Source: an uncultured Lachnospiraceae bacterium
GTDB taxonomy: Bacteria; Bacillota_A; Clostridia; Lachnospirales; Lachnospiraceae
Assembly: GCA_905200565.1 (NCBI GenBank)
Contig: CAJKKX010000140.1
Span: 1-6,467 of the forward strand
Direction of reading: 5' to 3'
Length of the DNA stretch: 6,467 nt
The notes below the pieces were generated by a model. The model made no database searches and was not told the DNA's origin. It was given only the letters and a program-made list of their open reading frames with translations. Below, one piece after another: positions 1 through 6,467 of the stretch. The translations under genes and the position numbers were made by a program. Position 1 is the first letter of the stretch. Each line of letters begins with the position of its first letter.

Positions 1-50
1 CTCTCGCGATGAACCCGCACATTCTTAGGAGTTAGTTTTCGAATTCCCTG

Positions 51-131
51 CCCCCCGTTTGCGTGGGATACGTTTCCCCCCGGCCTGCGTACGGGATGGA
101 CGTGATCTCCCCCACAAACCATGATTTACGT
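51..131. repeat. Degenerate C-tract repeat block in the gene-free left edge
   Basis: Three C-tracts (51-56, 76-81, 109-113) are each followed by 17-22 bases that end in ACGT preceded by a GAT: GATACGT at 67-73, GATGGACGT at 95-103 and GATTTACGT at 123-131. A fourth, looser unit starts at the C-tract 160-164 and ends GATATCCGT at 172-180, just outside the ATPase stop codon, but its C-tract also serves the terminator. On the minus strand these are G-tracts about 25-47 bases apart. Bases 1-50 show no coding frame of any length and nothing else I recognise. The block could be a decayed tandem repeat, part of a dispersed intergenic element, or chance in a GC-rich spacer. The family is not identified. 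Confidence 0.4.
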
Positions 132-133
132 GC

Positions 134-162
134 AAAAGGGACTACCGCTAATCAGTAATCCC
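134..162 (-). terminator. Intrinsic terminator of the P-type ATPase gene
   Basis: Read on the minus strand, GGGATTACTG (162-153) pairs with CGGTAGTCCC (147-138) across the five-base loop ATTAG. The 10-bp stem has no mismatch and two G-U wobbles. Four U residues follow (137-134). The hairpin begins 18 bases after the ATPase stop codon, the usual place for a rho-independent terminator. The U-run is short, so termination may be incomplete. Confidence 0.65.
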
Positions 163-180
163 CCGCTCATGGATATCCGT

Positions 181-2565
181 TTAAATTTCAGCCAACTTTT
201 CCTCCGGCTCTTTCTTTTTCAATTTATCTTTAATCCACCGTCTTATTTTAAAACATCCCTCGGCAAATTCCGTAAAAATCTTAAAGAATACAAGCACCAT
301 ACACAACAGCGGAATCATCAACACCATTTCCCAACGGAAGATACGATAGATACCCAAAAGCTCCGGCAACGCAAGGATGCCCGCACAAAATATAACAATT
401 ACTCCAATGCTTAAAGTTCTCCGCAGCCAATTCATCGGATAACATACCCTGACGACTACCATCATGGCCACAGCGCCGCCAACTAGAAGGTTGAAAGTGT
501 AAGTCATGGTCTCTTCCATATTCCAGAACTGCCCCAGAACCTGAATAACCAGCAGGCTCATCACCATCGTCACCGCTGAAGGAAGGGCAATCCGCAGCAC
601 ATGCCGCAAAAATCCACTGGAATTGACAGACTCTGTATGTTCCAGAGCCAGAATAAAACTGGGAATTCCGATTGCCGTAGCGCTTATCCAGGAGAGCTGA
701 ATAGGAATAAACGGATATGGCCGTTCCAGAAGAATAAAGATCACGCACAGCAATACCGAATAGATCGTTTTTGTCAAATACAGAGAACTTACGCGTTCAA
801 TATTCGTTATGATAGTTCGTCCTTCGCTCACGATATTTTTCAGGCACGCAAAATTAGAATCCAGCAGCACGATGTGCGCCACCTGCTTTGCCGCGTCGCT
901 GCCCGCCGCCATAGCAATGCCGCAGTCTGAATCTTTTAGCGCCAGCACGTCGTTCACGCCGTCCCCTACCATGCCGACCACTTTCTTATTCGCCTGATAC
1001 GCCTGTACAATTCTCTGCTTCTGCTCCGGCTTCACACGACCAAATACGGAATATTTCTCCACTTCCCGGCACAGTTCCTGAAAGTCCTCAGGCAGCTCAT
1101 TTGCATCAATAAACCGTTCTCCGCCTTCCAGCCCGGCTTTGACCGCTATCTGAGACACGGTCATCGGGTTGTCGCCGGATACCACCTTAATATCCACCTG
1201 CTGCTCCCTGAAATACCGAAACGTATCCATCGCTTCGGGACGAATGCAGTCCGAAATCACAATCAGCCCCACCGGAATCACGTTTTCCACTTCTCCCGTG
1301 TCCTCATGGATATCCCCACATTTGCCCAAAAGCAACACACGAAGCCCTTCTGCCGAATAGGCGTAAACCTTCTGCCGCAGTTCCTCATCCTCTCTATTTA
1401 AGAATTCCGGAGCTCCCAGTACATAACAGCCTTCGTTCTCAAACCGCACAGCCCGGTATTTTCTGTCTGATGAAAAAGGAATTTTCCCGGAAATCCGCCA
1501 GATTTTCGTCTGTTTAAACCGTTTCATCAACGCCTTCTGGGTATTGTTTATATCGTCAAAAGCATACGACATCTCGTTCATGACCTGCTCCAGACGCTCC
1601 AGTCCTTCGCCGCCCACTGCCACCAGGTCTACCACTTCCAGATCGCCTGTCGTGATCGTCCCTGTTTTATCCAGACAAAGCACATTCACCCTGGCCAGCG
1701 CCTCAATCGCCTCCATCTCCTGTACCAGGGCACGCTTCTTTGCCAGCCGCCCTACGCCCAGAATAAAAGTAACGCTGGTCAAAAGTACCAGCCCTTCCGG
1801 AATCATGCCGATGACCCCAGCCACAGTTCCCACCAGACTTTCGGAAAAGGTCGCGCCGGATACATTGATCTGTGAGCGGTACAGAAGGATACCGATCGGA
1901 ATAATCAGGACTCCCAGTACCTTGATAATTCTTTTGATCGACCGCTGCATCTCGGAAGTGGCACGTTTCTTTGTCTTAGCTTTTCTGGCAAGCTCCGCGG
2001 CATAATTCTCCTCGCCCACATGCTCCACTTTTCCGACGCCCGTTCCCGCTACCAGAAAGCTGCCTGACAAAAGCTTGTCCCCGGCGCTTTTTCGAACTGG
2101 CTTTGATTCCCCTGTCAGCATAGATTCATTCACTTCAATGCCGTCCGACTCCAGCACGATACAATCCGCGCAAATCTGGCCGCCATTTTCTACCACTACC
2201 AGATCATCCATGACGACCTCATCAATCAGAATCTCCTGTTCCTTCCCGTCCCGGATGACTCTGGCCTTTGATGCGGTGATTACAGAAAGCTGATCCACGA
2301 GCTTTTTCACCTTCATCTCCTGAAAAATTCCGATGATTGAATTTATGATGATGACTCCCATGAAAGTAATATTTTTGTACTGCCCTGAAATCAGCACCAG
2401 AATCCCCAGAAACAGGTTCAGGAAATTAAAATATGTGACCGTGTGCGTAATGATAATTTCTTTCTTTGTCTTAAAAATGTTGTTGTCCGTAACATTGACC
2501 AGTCCCTGCTCTTTTCTTTGCTCCGCCTCCAGGCTGGTCAGACCTTCATAATGTTCTTCCTCCAT
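181..2565 (-). CDS. CtpE-like P-type cation-transporting ATPase (P2-like, ten TM helices)
   Basis: Membrane pump that couples ATP hydrolysis, through an aspartyl-phosphate, to movement of a cation, probably Ca2+ or another divalent ion. Numbered from the chosen Met (794 aa): TM1-2 near 41-60 and 64-83; actuator TGES 151-154; TM3-4 near 213-270 with PEGL 256-259; phosphorylation motif DKTGT 299-303 (Asp299); nucleotide domain with LGAPEF 383-388; GDNP 464-467; hinge GDGVND 534-539; six C-terminal helices from about 594 to 762; Lys-rich cytoplasmic tail. The segment around PEGL and CLDKTGTITTGDLEV resembles mycobacterial CtpE, reported as a Ca2+ transporter. TM6 aligns without gaps to SERCA TM6, but the Ca2+ ligands Asn796, Thr799 and Asp800 become Ser628, Ala631 and Ile632, so the ion cannot be read from SERCA rules. 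The start at 2565 has AAGAGG nine bases upstream; the in-frame ATG at 2601 (806 aa) lacks a well-placed ribosome site. The gene is intact and monocistronic. Family certain, substrate not. Confidence 0.93.
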   Translation of the reverse strand: MEEEHYEGLTSLEAEQRKEQGLVNVTDNNIFKTKKEIIITHTVTYFNFLNLFLGILVLISGQYKNITFMGVIIINSIIGIFQEMKVKKLVDQLSVITASKARVIRDGKEQEILIDEVVMDDLVVVENGGQICADCIVLESDGIEVNESMLTGESKPVRKSAGDKLLSGSFLVAGTGVGKVEHVGEENYAAELARKAKTKKRATSEMQRSIKRIIKVLGVLIIPIGILLYRSQINVSGATFSESLVGTVAGVIGMIPEGLVLLTSVTFILGVGRLAKKRALVQEMEAIEALARVNVLCLDKTGTITTGDLEVVDLVAVGGEGLERLEQVMNEMSYAFDDINNTQKALMKRFKQTKIWRISGKIPFSSDRKYRAVRFENEGCYVLGAPEFLNREDEELRQKVYAYSAEGLRVLLLGKCGDIHEDTGEVENVIPVGLIVISDCIRPEAMDTFRYFREQQVDIKVVSGDNPMTVSQIAVKAGLEGGERFIDANELPEDFQELCREVEKYSVFGRVKPEQKQRIVQAYQANKKVVGMVGDGVNDVLALKDSDCGIAMAAGSDAAKQVAHIVLLDSNFACLKNIVSEGRTIITNIERVSSLYLTKTIYSVLLCVIFILLERPYPFIPIQLSWISATAIGIPSFILALEHTESVNSSGFLRHVLRIALPSAVTMVMSLLVIQVLGQFWNMEETMTYTFNLLVGGAVAMMVVVRVCYPMNWLRRTLSIGVIVIFCAGILALPELLGIYRIFRWEMVLMIPLLCMVLVFFKIFTEFAEGCFKIRRWIKDKLKKKEPEEKLAEI

Positions 2566-2574
2566 ATCGTTATA

Positions 2575-2580
2575 CCTCTT
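2575..2580 (-). promoter_or_regulatory. Ribosome binding site that decides the ATPase start
   Basis: AAGAGG on the minus strand lies nine bases before the ATG at 2565. The alternative in-frame ATG at 2601 has only GGGAG about 18 bases upstream, which is too far. The shorter protein also starts close to the conserved YEGLTSLEAEQRKEQGLVN-like region where this family normally begins. Confidence 0.6.
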
Positions 2581-2628
2581 GTTTTCCTTCTGACATCCCA
2601 TGTCATTTTTACGATTTTACTCCCTATT

Positions 2629-2657
2629 AGTATACAAAATCTGACAAACTTTGTACA
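2629..2657 (-). promoter_or_regulatory. Predicted sigma-A promoter of the ATPase gene
   Basis: On the minus strand TGTACA (2657-2652, four of six matches to TTGACA) is followed after exactly 17 bases by TATACT (2634-2629, five of six matches to TATAAT). Transcription would start near 2622, giving a leader of about 57 bases to the ATG at 2565, too short for a large riboswitch. A-rich runs lie farther upstream on this strand and could act as an UP element. The -35 is weak, which suits a regulated promoter. Confidence 0.5.
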
Positions 2658-2658
2658 C
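2630..2658. promoter_or_regulatory. Operator-like inverted repeat over the ATPase promoter
   Basis: GTATACAAA (2630-2638) and TTTGTACAC (2650-2658) are inverted copies with one mismatch in nine, separated by 11 bases. The arm centres are 20 bp apart, about two helical turns, so a dimeric regulator could contact both on one face of the DNA. The arms coincide with the -10 and -35 hexamers, so a bound protein would block RNA polymerase. The regulator is unknown. Part of the symmetry comes from TGTACA being self-complementary, so chance remains possible. Confidence 0.4.
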
Positions 2659-2680
2659 CAACTTTCTAAAATTTTAAGAG

Positions 2681-2705
2681 TCTTTCCTTTTTTCTTCCTT
2701 TTTCC
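2681..2705. other. 25-base pyrimidine run in the divergent promoter region
   Basis: All 25 bases on the plus strand are C or T, mostly T, and further T-tracts follow at 2721-2736. The minus strand is correspondingly A/G-rich. The run sits between the two divergent promoters, upstream of both. Such A/T tracts can bend DNA or contact the RNA polymerase alpha subunit. No reading frame or repeat family is evident here. Confidence 0.5.
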
Positions 2706-2737
2706 ATCCGTTAAAACTCATTTTCTTCATTTTTTTA

Positions 2738-2766
2738 TTTACGAATGACAAATCTTTTGCTATAAT
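2738..2766 (+). promoter_or_regulatory. Predicted extended -10 promoter of gdhA
   Basis: A perfect TATAAT (2761-2766) is preceded by TGC, the extended -10 element (TG at 2758-2759). TTTACG at 2738-2743 lies 17 bases upstream as a partial -35, four of six matches to TTGACA. T-tracts upstream may help. Transcription should start near 2773, giving a leader of roughly 54 bases. This looks like a strong housekeeping promoter. Confidence 0.72.
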
Positions 2767-2784
2767 GTCCAAGGAAACTTTATC

Positions 2785-2800
2785 TCGCTAAAGTAAGCGA
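2785..2800 (+). other. Small hairpin in the gdhA leader
   Basis: TCGCT (2785-2789) pairs with AGCGA (2796-2800) around the loop AAAGTA, a perfect 5-bp stem near the predicted 5' end of the mRNA. It ends 11 bases before the ribosome site and does not cover it. It could protect the transcript from 5' decay. It is small enough to be incidental. Confidence 0.35.
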
Positions 2801-2811
2801 AGGATTATAAA

Positions 2812-2817
2812 AGGAGG
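2812..2817 (+). promoter_or_regulatory. Strong ribosome binding site of gdhA
   Basis: AGGAGG is a perfect Shine-Dalgarno core nine bases before the ATG at 2827. An out-of-frame ATG at 2820 is only two bases from this site and would encode just seven codons, so 2827 is the real start. Confidence 0.85.
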
Positions 2818-2823
2818 AAATGA

Positions 2824-4161
<1,338 letters not shown>

Positions 4162-4177
4162 GATTTTAACTGATTTT

Positions 4178-4206
4178 CCCGCAGTCAGATGACTGCGGGA
4201 TTTTTT
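4178..4206 (+). terminator. Intrinsic terminator of gdhA
   Basis: CCCGCAGTC (4178-4186) pairs perfectly with GACTGCGGG (4191-4199) over the loop AGAT, followed by A and six T residues (4201-4206). It begins 17 bases after the gdhA stop codon. On the minus strand no U-run follows the stem, so it works in one direction only. Confidence 0.93.
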
Positions 4207-4268
4207 CTTCTGTTCACCAAACATCCTGACGGAATTCTCCGAATCTCTGAATTCTGCGGCGCGCAAAC

Positions 4269-4305
4269 AAAAAGAACCTGCGGGAAAAACTCTCTCCCGC
4301 AGGTT
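4269..4305 (-). terminator. Intrinsic terminator of the surface-protein gene
   Basis: On the minus strand AACCTGCGGGA (4305-4295) pairs perfectly with TCCCGCAGGTT (4285-4275), an 11-bp stem with a nine-base loop, followed by C and five U residues (4273-4269). It starts 22 bases after the stop codon. On the plus strand only a broken T-rich stretch follows, so any activity against gdhA read-through would be weak. The space between the two convergent terminators (4207-4268) holds no recognisable gene. Confidence 0.9.
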
Positions 4306-4326
4306 TCGCTTCTTACTTCTTACTTT

Positions 4327-6467
4327 CTATTTTACTTTTACCTTCTTACTGCTTCCTGCCTTTTTCAGTTTCTTCCGAAGAGTTGCTTTCTGCTTTTTAC
4401 TCATCTTCTTTGCACTGACAGTAAGTTTTGCTGAGGTCTTTTTAAATGCGCCGGACTTAATGCTCTTCAACGCTTTTCCTTTTAACTGAACGGACTTCAG
4501 ATTCTTACATCCCTGGAACGCCTGTTTGCCGATCGTTGCGACATTGGCGCCGAGGATTACCTTTTTCAGTTTGGTGTTGCCCTTCATGACTTTTGCGCCA
4601 ACCTCTACGACTTTAAAGGTCACACCGGAAATCTTAACCGTTGCGGGAACACTCAGTTTCGCTGCTTTCTTATTCTTAACGCTGAGAAGTCGCGCCGTCC
4701 TGTTCTTTCCGCTGATTACCTGATAACGTCCAAGCTTCGTGTCTCCGATTGCTCCGTCTCCCGGAACAGTGCTTCCTGTCACGAGCGCTTTCTGTGCCGC
4801 TGCGAGCGCTGCCGCTGCTTTCTTTACCGCCTGTACATCTTGGGAACTTACGGCTGCCTTCGCTGCCGCATATGCGTCTGCAAATACCTTCCAGCTTGCA
4901 TCGGTATAATTCTTCTTGCCCTGTACATAAACTGCCTCTGCTGCCGCAAGCACAGCCTTCAGATCTTTCTGTGCTTCTGCAAGATCATTGACTGGCGGTT
5001 TCTCTTCCGGTTTCGTATTTGCCAGCACTCTTCTCGCTGTGACTACCGCCAGTTTTGCTTCCGTCACTACTGCATCCATGCCCGCCATCGTTTTCTCGAT
5101 CTCCAGAACTTTCGCTTTTGCAGTTTCCGCTTCCGCCAGTTTCTGACTCTTCACAGCCGCGTCGGCAGCCTGGGACGCCTCCAGCATTGCCTGTGCCACG
5201 ATTGCTTCCTGCTGTTCTTTTGCCGCTTTCTTGCTTTGCAGGGATGCTTTCTGAACCGCCAGCTCAGCTTCTGCCTTTTTCAGAGCTGCCTCTGCCTTCT
5301 CATAATCTGTCTTTGCAGCGCTTACCGCAGCACTTGCTGCTGACAGGTCTTTCTTTGCGCTGTCAAATTCTCTTGCCGCAGCCTGATATTTTGCATCCGC
5401 CGCAGCCTTATTTTCTTTCTTTTCATTCAGAAGCGTCTCGTTGTCAAAGACAACGTTCTTATAAGTTTCAAGCTCTGCGATCGATGCAAAGTTTCCGCCG
5501 CCCTGCAAGATGCGAATCTGCAAATACTTTCCTGTTACTGTCCCATCAAGCGGAACCCTGATTACGGCGCCGCCTGCGATGCTGGAAGCCTCTACCGTCA
5601 TGGTACCCTGTTTCACCACATCACTAACTGTATGCGTAGCCTCATCAAAACTGTTACCAATCACATACTCAAATTTGTGAATCAGACCATTGGTATTTCC
5701 AGTTCTCTGCGTAATCATGAAACCGCTGATTTCCTTTGCACTATCTTTCATAGCTGCTGTAACAATCGCCGGATTCGTCTCACTTACGTTAAAACCAGTA
5801 CTCCAGTTTGAATGCCAGTGTGTATCCGGATTTCCATCAATAATATTCTCTTTTCCTTCGTCGCCGCCCTGATCTGTATTGGCCGTGATGCTTGCAAACG
5901 GACTTTCCTGTGTCACATCAGCCCCTGTCACAACGGTTACCGAACAGCTTGCCGTCAGAGACGCATCTTTCTTTGATACCGCCGTGATTGTCGCTGTACC
6001 TGCGCCTGCCCCCTGTATATATCCGTCTTTTCCTACTGTCACGACGCCTTCATCCGATGTACTCCAGGTTACCTCCTGGGATGCCGTCAGTCTCCGGATA
6101 TCGCCAACACCGTTTAAGGTCACATTTGTCTCATTCAGCTTCAGTCCTTCTCTCGGAGTTACCACCAGGTTATCCAGGATGAAGTCTCTCTGGCCATAGC
6201 TGTAATCAACACCGCTCTGCTCGGAAGCCGCCCTGCTGTAAAGGCCAAACCAGGACTGTCCGCTGCCGGAGCCTGTCACTGTGAAGGAGAATTTGCCTGT
6301 CGTGGACTTCTGTCCTTTCGCAGGAGCCGCCGTACCCGGCATGTACTCAAGCTGTTCTGTAATATTTTCACCATCGCCGACCACGATACTGTATACGTTG
6401 TCGCGTCCTGCCTGATAATCGAAGCTGATATCATAGGTCACACCAGCCTCCAGGTGCAGGTTCTGCG
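4327..6467 (-). CDS. Large multi-modular secreted/surface glycan-binding protein, C-terminal part (possible glycoside hydrolase)
   Basis: The reading frame is open to the right edge, so only the last 712 residues are present; the GTG at 6441 is an internal valine codon. Modules numbered from the edge: 1-105, a galactose-binding-like beta-sandwich (VTYDISFDYQAGRDN, SWFGLYS, FILDNLVV) of the kind found near the C-terminus of GH101 endo-alpha-N-acetylgalactosaminidases; 108-179, a BIG2 Ig-like domain; 186-336, an F5/8 type C (CBM32-like) domain with ENIIDGNPDTHWHSNW and a closing ASIAELETY; 342-483, an Ala/Lys/Glu helical coiled-coil stalk, Gly/Pro-free for about its first 120 residues; 492-562, a FIVAR domain (NYTDASWKVF); 576-712, a BspA-type leucine-rich repeat module. 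The last 137 residues hold 36 Lys and 4 Arg but only two acidic residues. No LPXTG-like sorting signal or membrane helix ends the protein, so attachment would be non-covalent, perhaps by charge to wall polymers. Role as an extracellular glycan binder is likely; an upstream GH101 or other mucin-active catalytic domain is inference. Confidence 0.85.
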   Translation of the reverse strand, partial: QNLHLEAGVTYDISFDYQAGRDNVYSIVVGDGENITEQLEYMPGTAAPAKGQKSTTGKFSFTVTGSGSGQSWFGLYSRAASEQSGVDYSYGQRDFILDNLVVTPREGLKLNETNVTLNGVGDIRRLTASQEVTWSTSDEGVVTVGKDGYIQGAGAGTATITAVSKKDASLTASCSVTVVTGADVTQESPFASITANTDQGGDEGKENIIDGNPDTHWHSNWSTGFNVSETNPAIVTAAMKDSAKEISGFMITQRTGNTNGLIHKFEYVIGNSFDEATHTVSDVVKQGTMTVEASSIAGGAVIRVPLDGTVTGKYLQIRILQGGGNFASIAELETYKNVVFDNETLLNEKKENKAAADAKYQAAAREFDSAKKDLSAASAAVSAAKTDYEKAEAALKKAEAELAVQKASLQSKKAAKEQQEAIVAQAMLEASQAADAAVKSQKLAEAETAKAKVLEIEKTMAGMDAVVTEAKLAVVTARRVLANTKPEEKPPVNDLAEAQKDLKAVLAAAEAVYVQGKKNYTDASWKVFADAYAAAKAAVSSQDVQAVKKAAAALAAAQKALVTGSTVPGDGAIGDTKLGRYQVISGKNRTARLLSVKNKKAAKLSVPATVKISGVTFKVVEVGAKVMKGNTKLKKVILGANVATIGKQAFQGCKNLKSVQLKGKALKSIKSGAFKKTSAKLTVSAKKMSKKQKATLRKKLKKAGSSKKVKVK

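Noticed and set aside
51..164. G-quadruplex on the minus strand formed by the G-tracts
   Set aside because: The tracts are separated by about 20-46 bases, far longer than normal quadruplex loops.
121..414. Plus-strand open frame of 97 codons near the left edge
   Set aside because: Most of it runs antisense through the ATPase 3' end and its terminator, has no ribosome site and an unprotein-like composition.
2566..2628. Metal-sensing riboswitch (such as yybP-ykoY) ahead of the ATPase gene
   Set aside because: The predicted leader is only about 57 bases and shows no conserved riboswitch core or expression-platform hairpin.
4229..4260. Two GAATTCT copies between the convergent terminators as a possible repeat or hairpin
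   Set aside because: Each core is a self-complementary 6-mer, so the apparent dyad is trivial, and the stem with an 11-base loop would be weak.
4840..5561. Long plus-strand frames (about 167 codons) opposite the coiled-coil region
   Set aside because: They are antisense shadows of an Ala/Lys/Glu-rich gene, giving Cys/Leu/Ser-rich nonsense without ribosome sites.
4327..6441. GTG at 6441 as the true start of the surface protein
   Set aside because: The frame stays open upstream to the edge (QNLHLEAG precedes it), and the GTG sits inside a beta-strand of the domain (AGVTYDISF) with no ribosome site, so the protein is cut by the window.

Overview
The window looks like chromosomal DNA of a gut clostridium of the Lachnospiraceae type ([Ruminococcus]/Mediterraneibacter/Blautia-like). 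The reasons are strong AGGAGG-type ribosome sites, moderate GC, a clostridial hexameric glutamate dehydrogenase, and a very large secreted protein ending in carbohydrate-binding, BIG2, FIVAR and basic leucine-rich-repeat modules, a style common on the surface of mucin-using Lachnospiraceae. The species is inferred from protein character only. No RNA gene, CRISPR array or transposase was recognised.

Layout. Bases 1-180 hold no gene. They contain an intrinsic terminator for the leftward gene and, beyond it, an odd set of C-tracts (G-tracts on the other strand) linked by similar short segments ending in CGT. Bases 181-2565 (minus) encode a complete ten-helix P2-like cation-pumping ATPase of the CtpE type. 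Bases 2566-2826 are a divergent promoter region. The leftward promoter is covered by an operator-like inverted repeat, a 25-base pyrimidine run lies in the middle, and an extended -10 promoter drives the rightward gene. Bases 2827-4161 (plus) encode a glutamate dehydrogenase whose coenzyme-site residues point to NADP(H). Bases 4162-4326 separate two convergent genes, each with its own strong hairpin terminator. Bases 4327-6467 (minus) are the C-terminal 712 codons of a multi-modular surface protein whose N-terminus, and probably its catalytic domain, lies beyond the right edge.

How the genes relate. They are three separate transcription units, not an operon. The ATPase and gdhA are divergent and share only a promoter region. 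gdhA and the surface protein are convergent. Glutamate dehydrogenase assimilates ammonium, the ATPase handles an unidentified cation, and the surface protein probably binds, and upstream may cleave, host or dietary glycans. I see no evidence that the three form one system and no clear novel multi-gene system. The items most worth a second look are the left-edge C-tract repeats, the dyad over the ATPase promoter, the altered ion-site residues of the ATPase, and the strongly basic, sortase-signal-free C-terminus of the surface protein.
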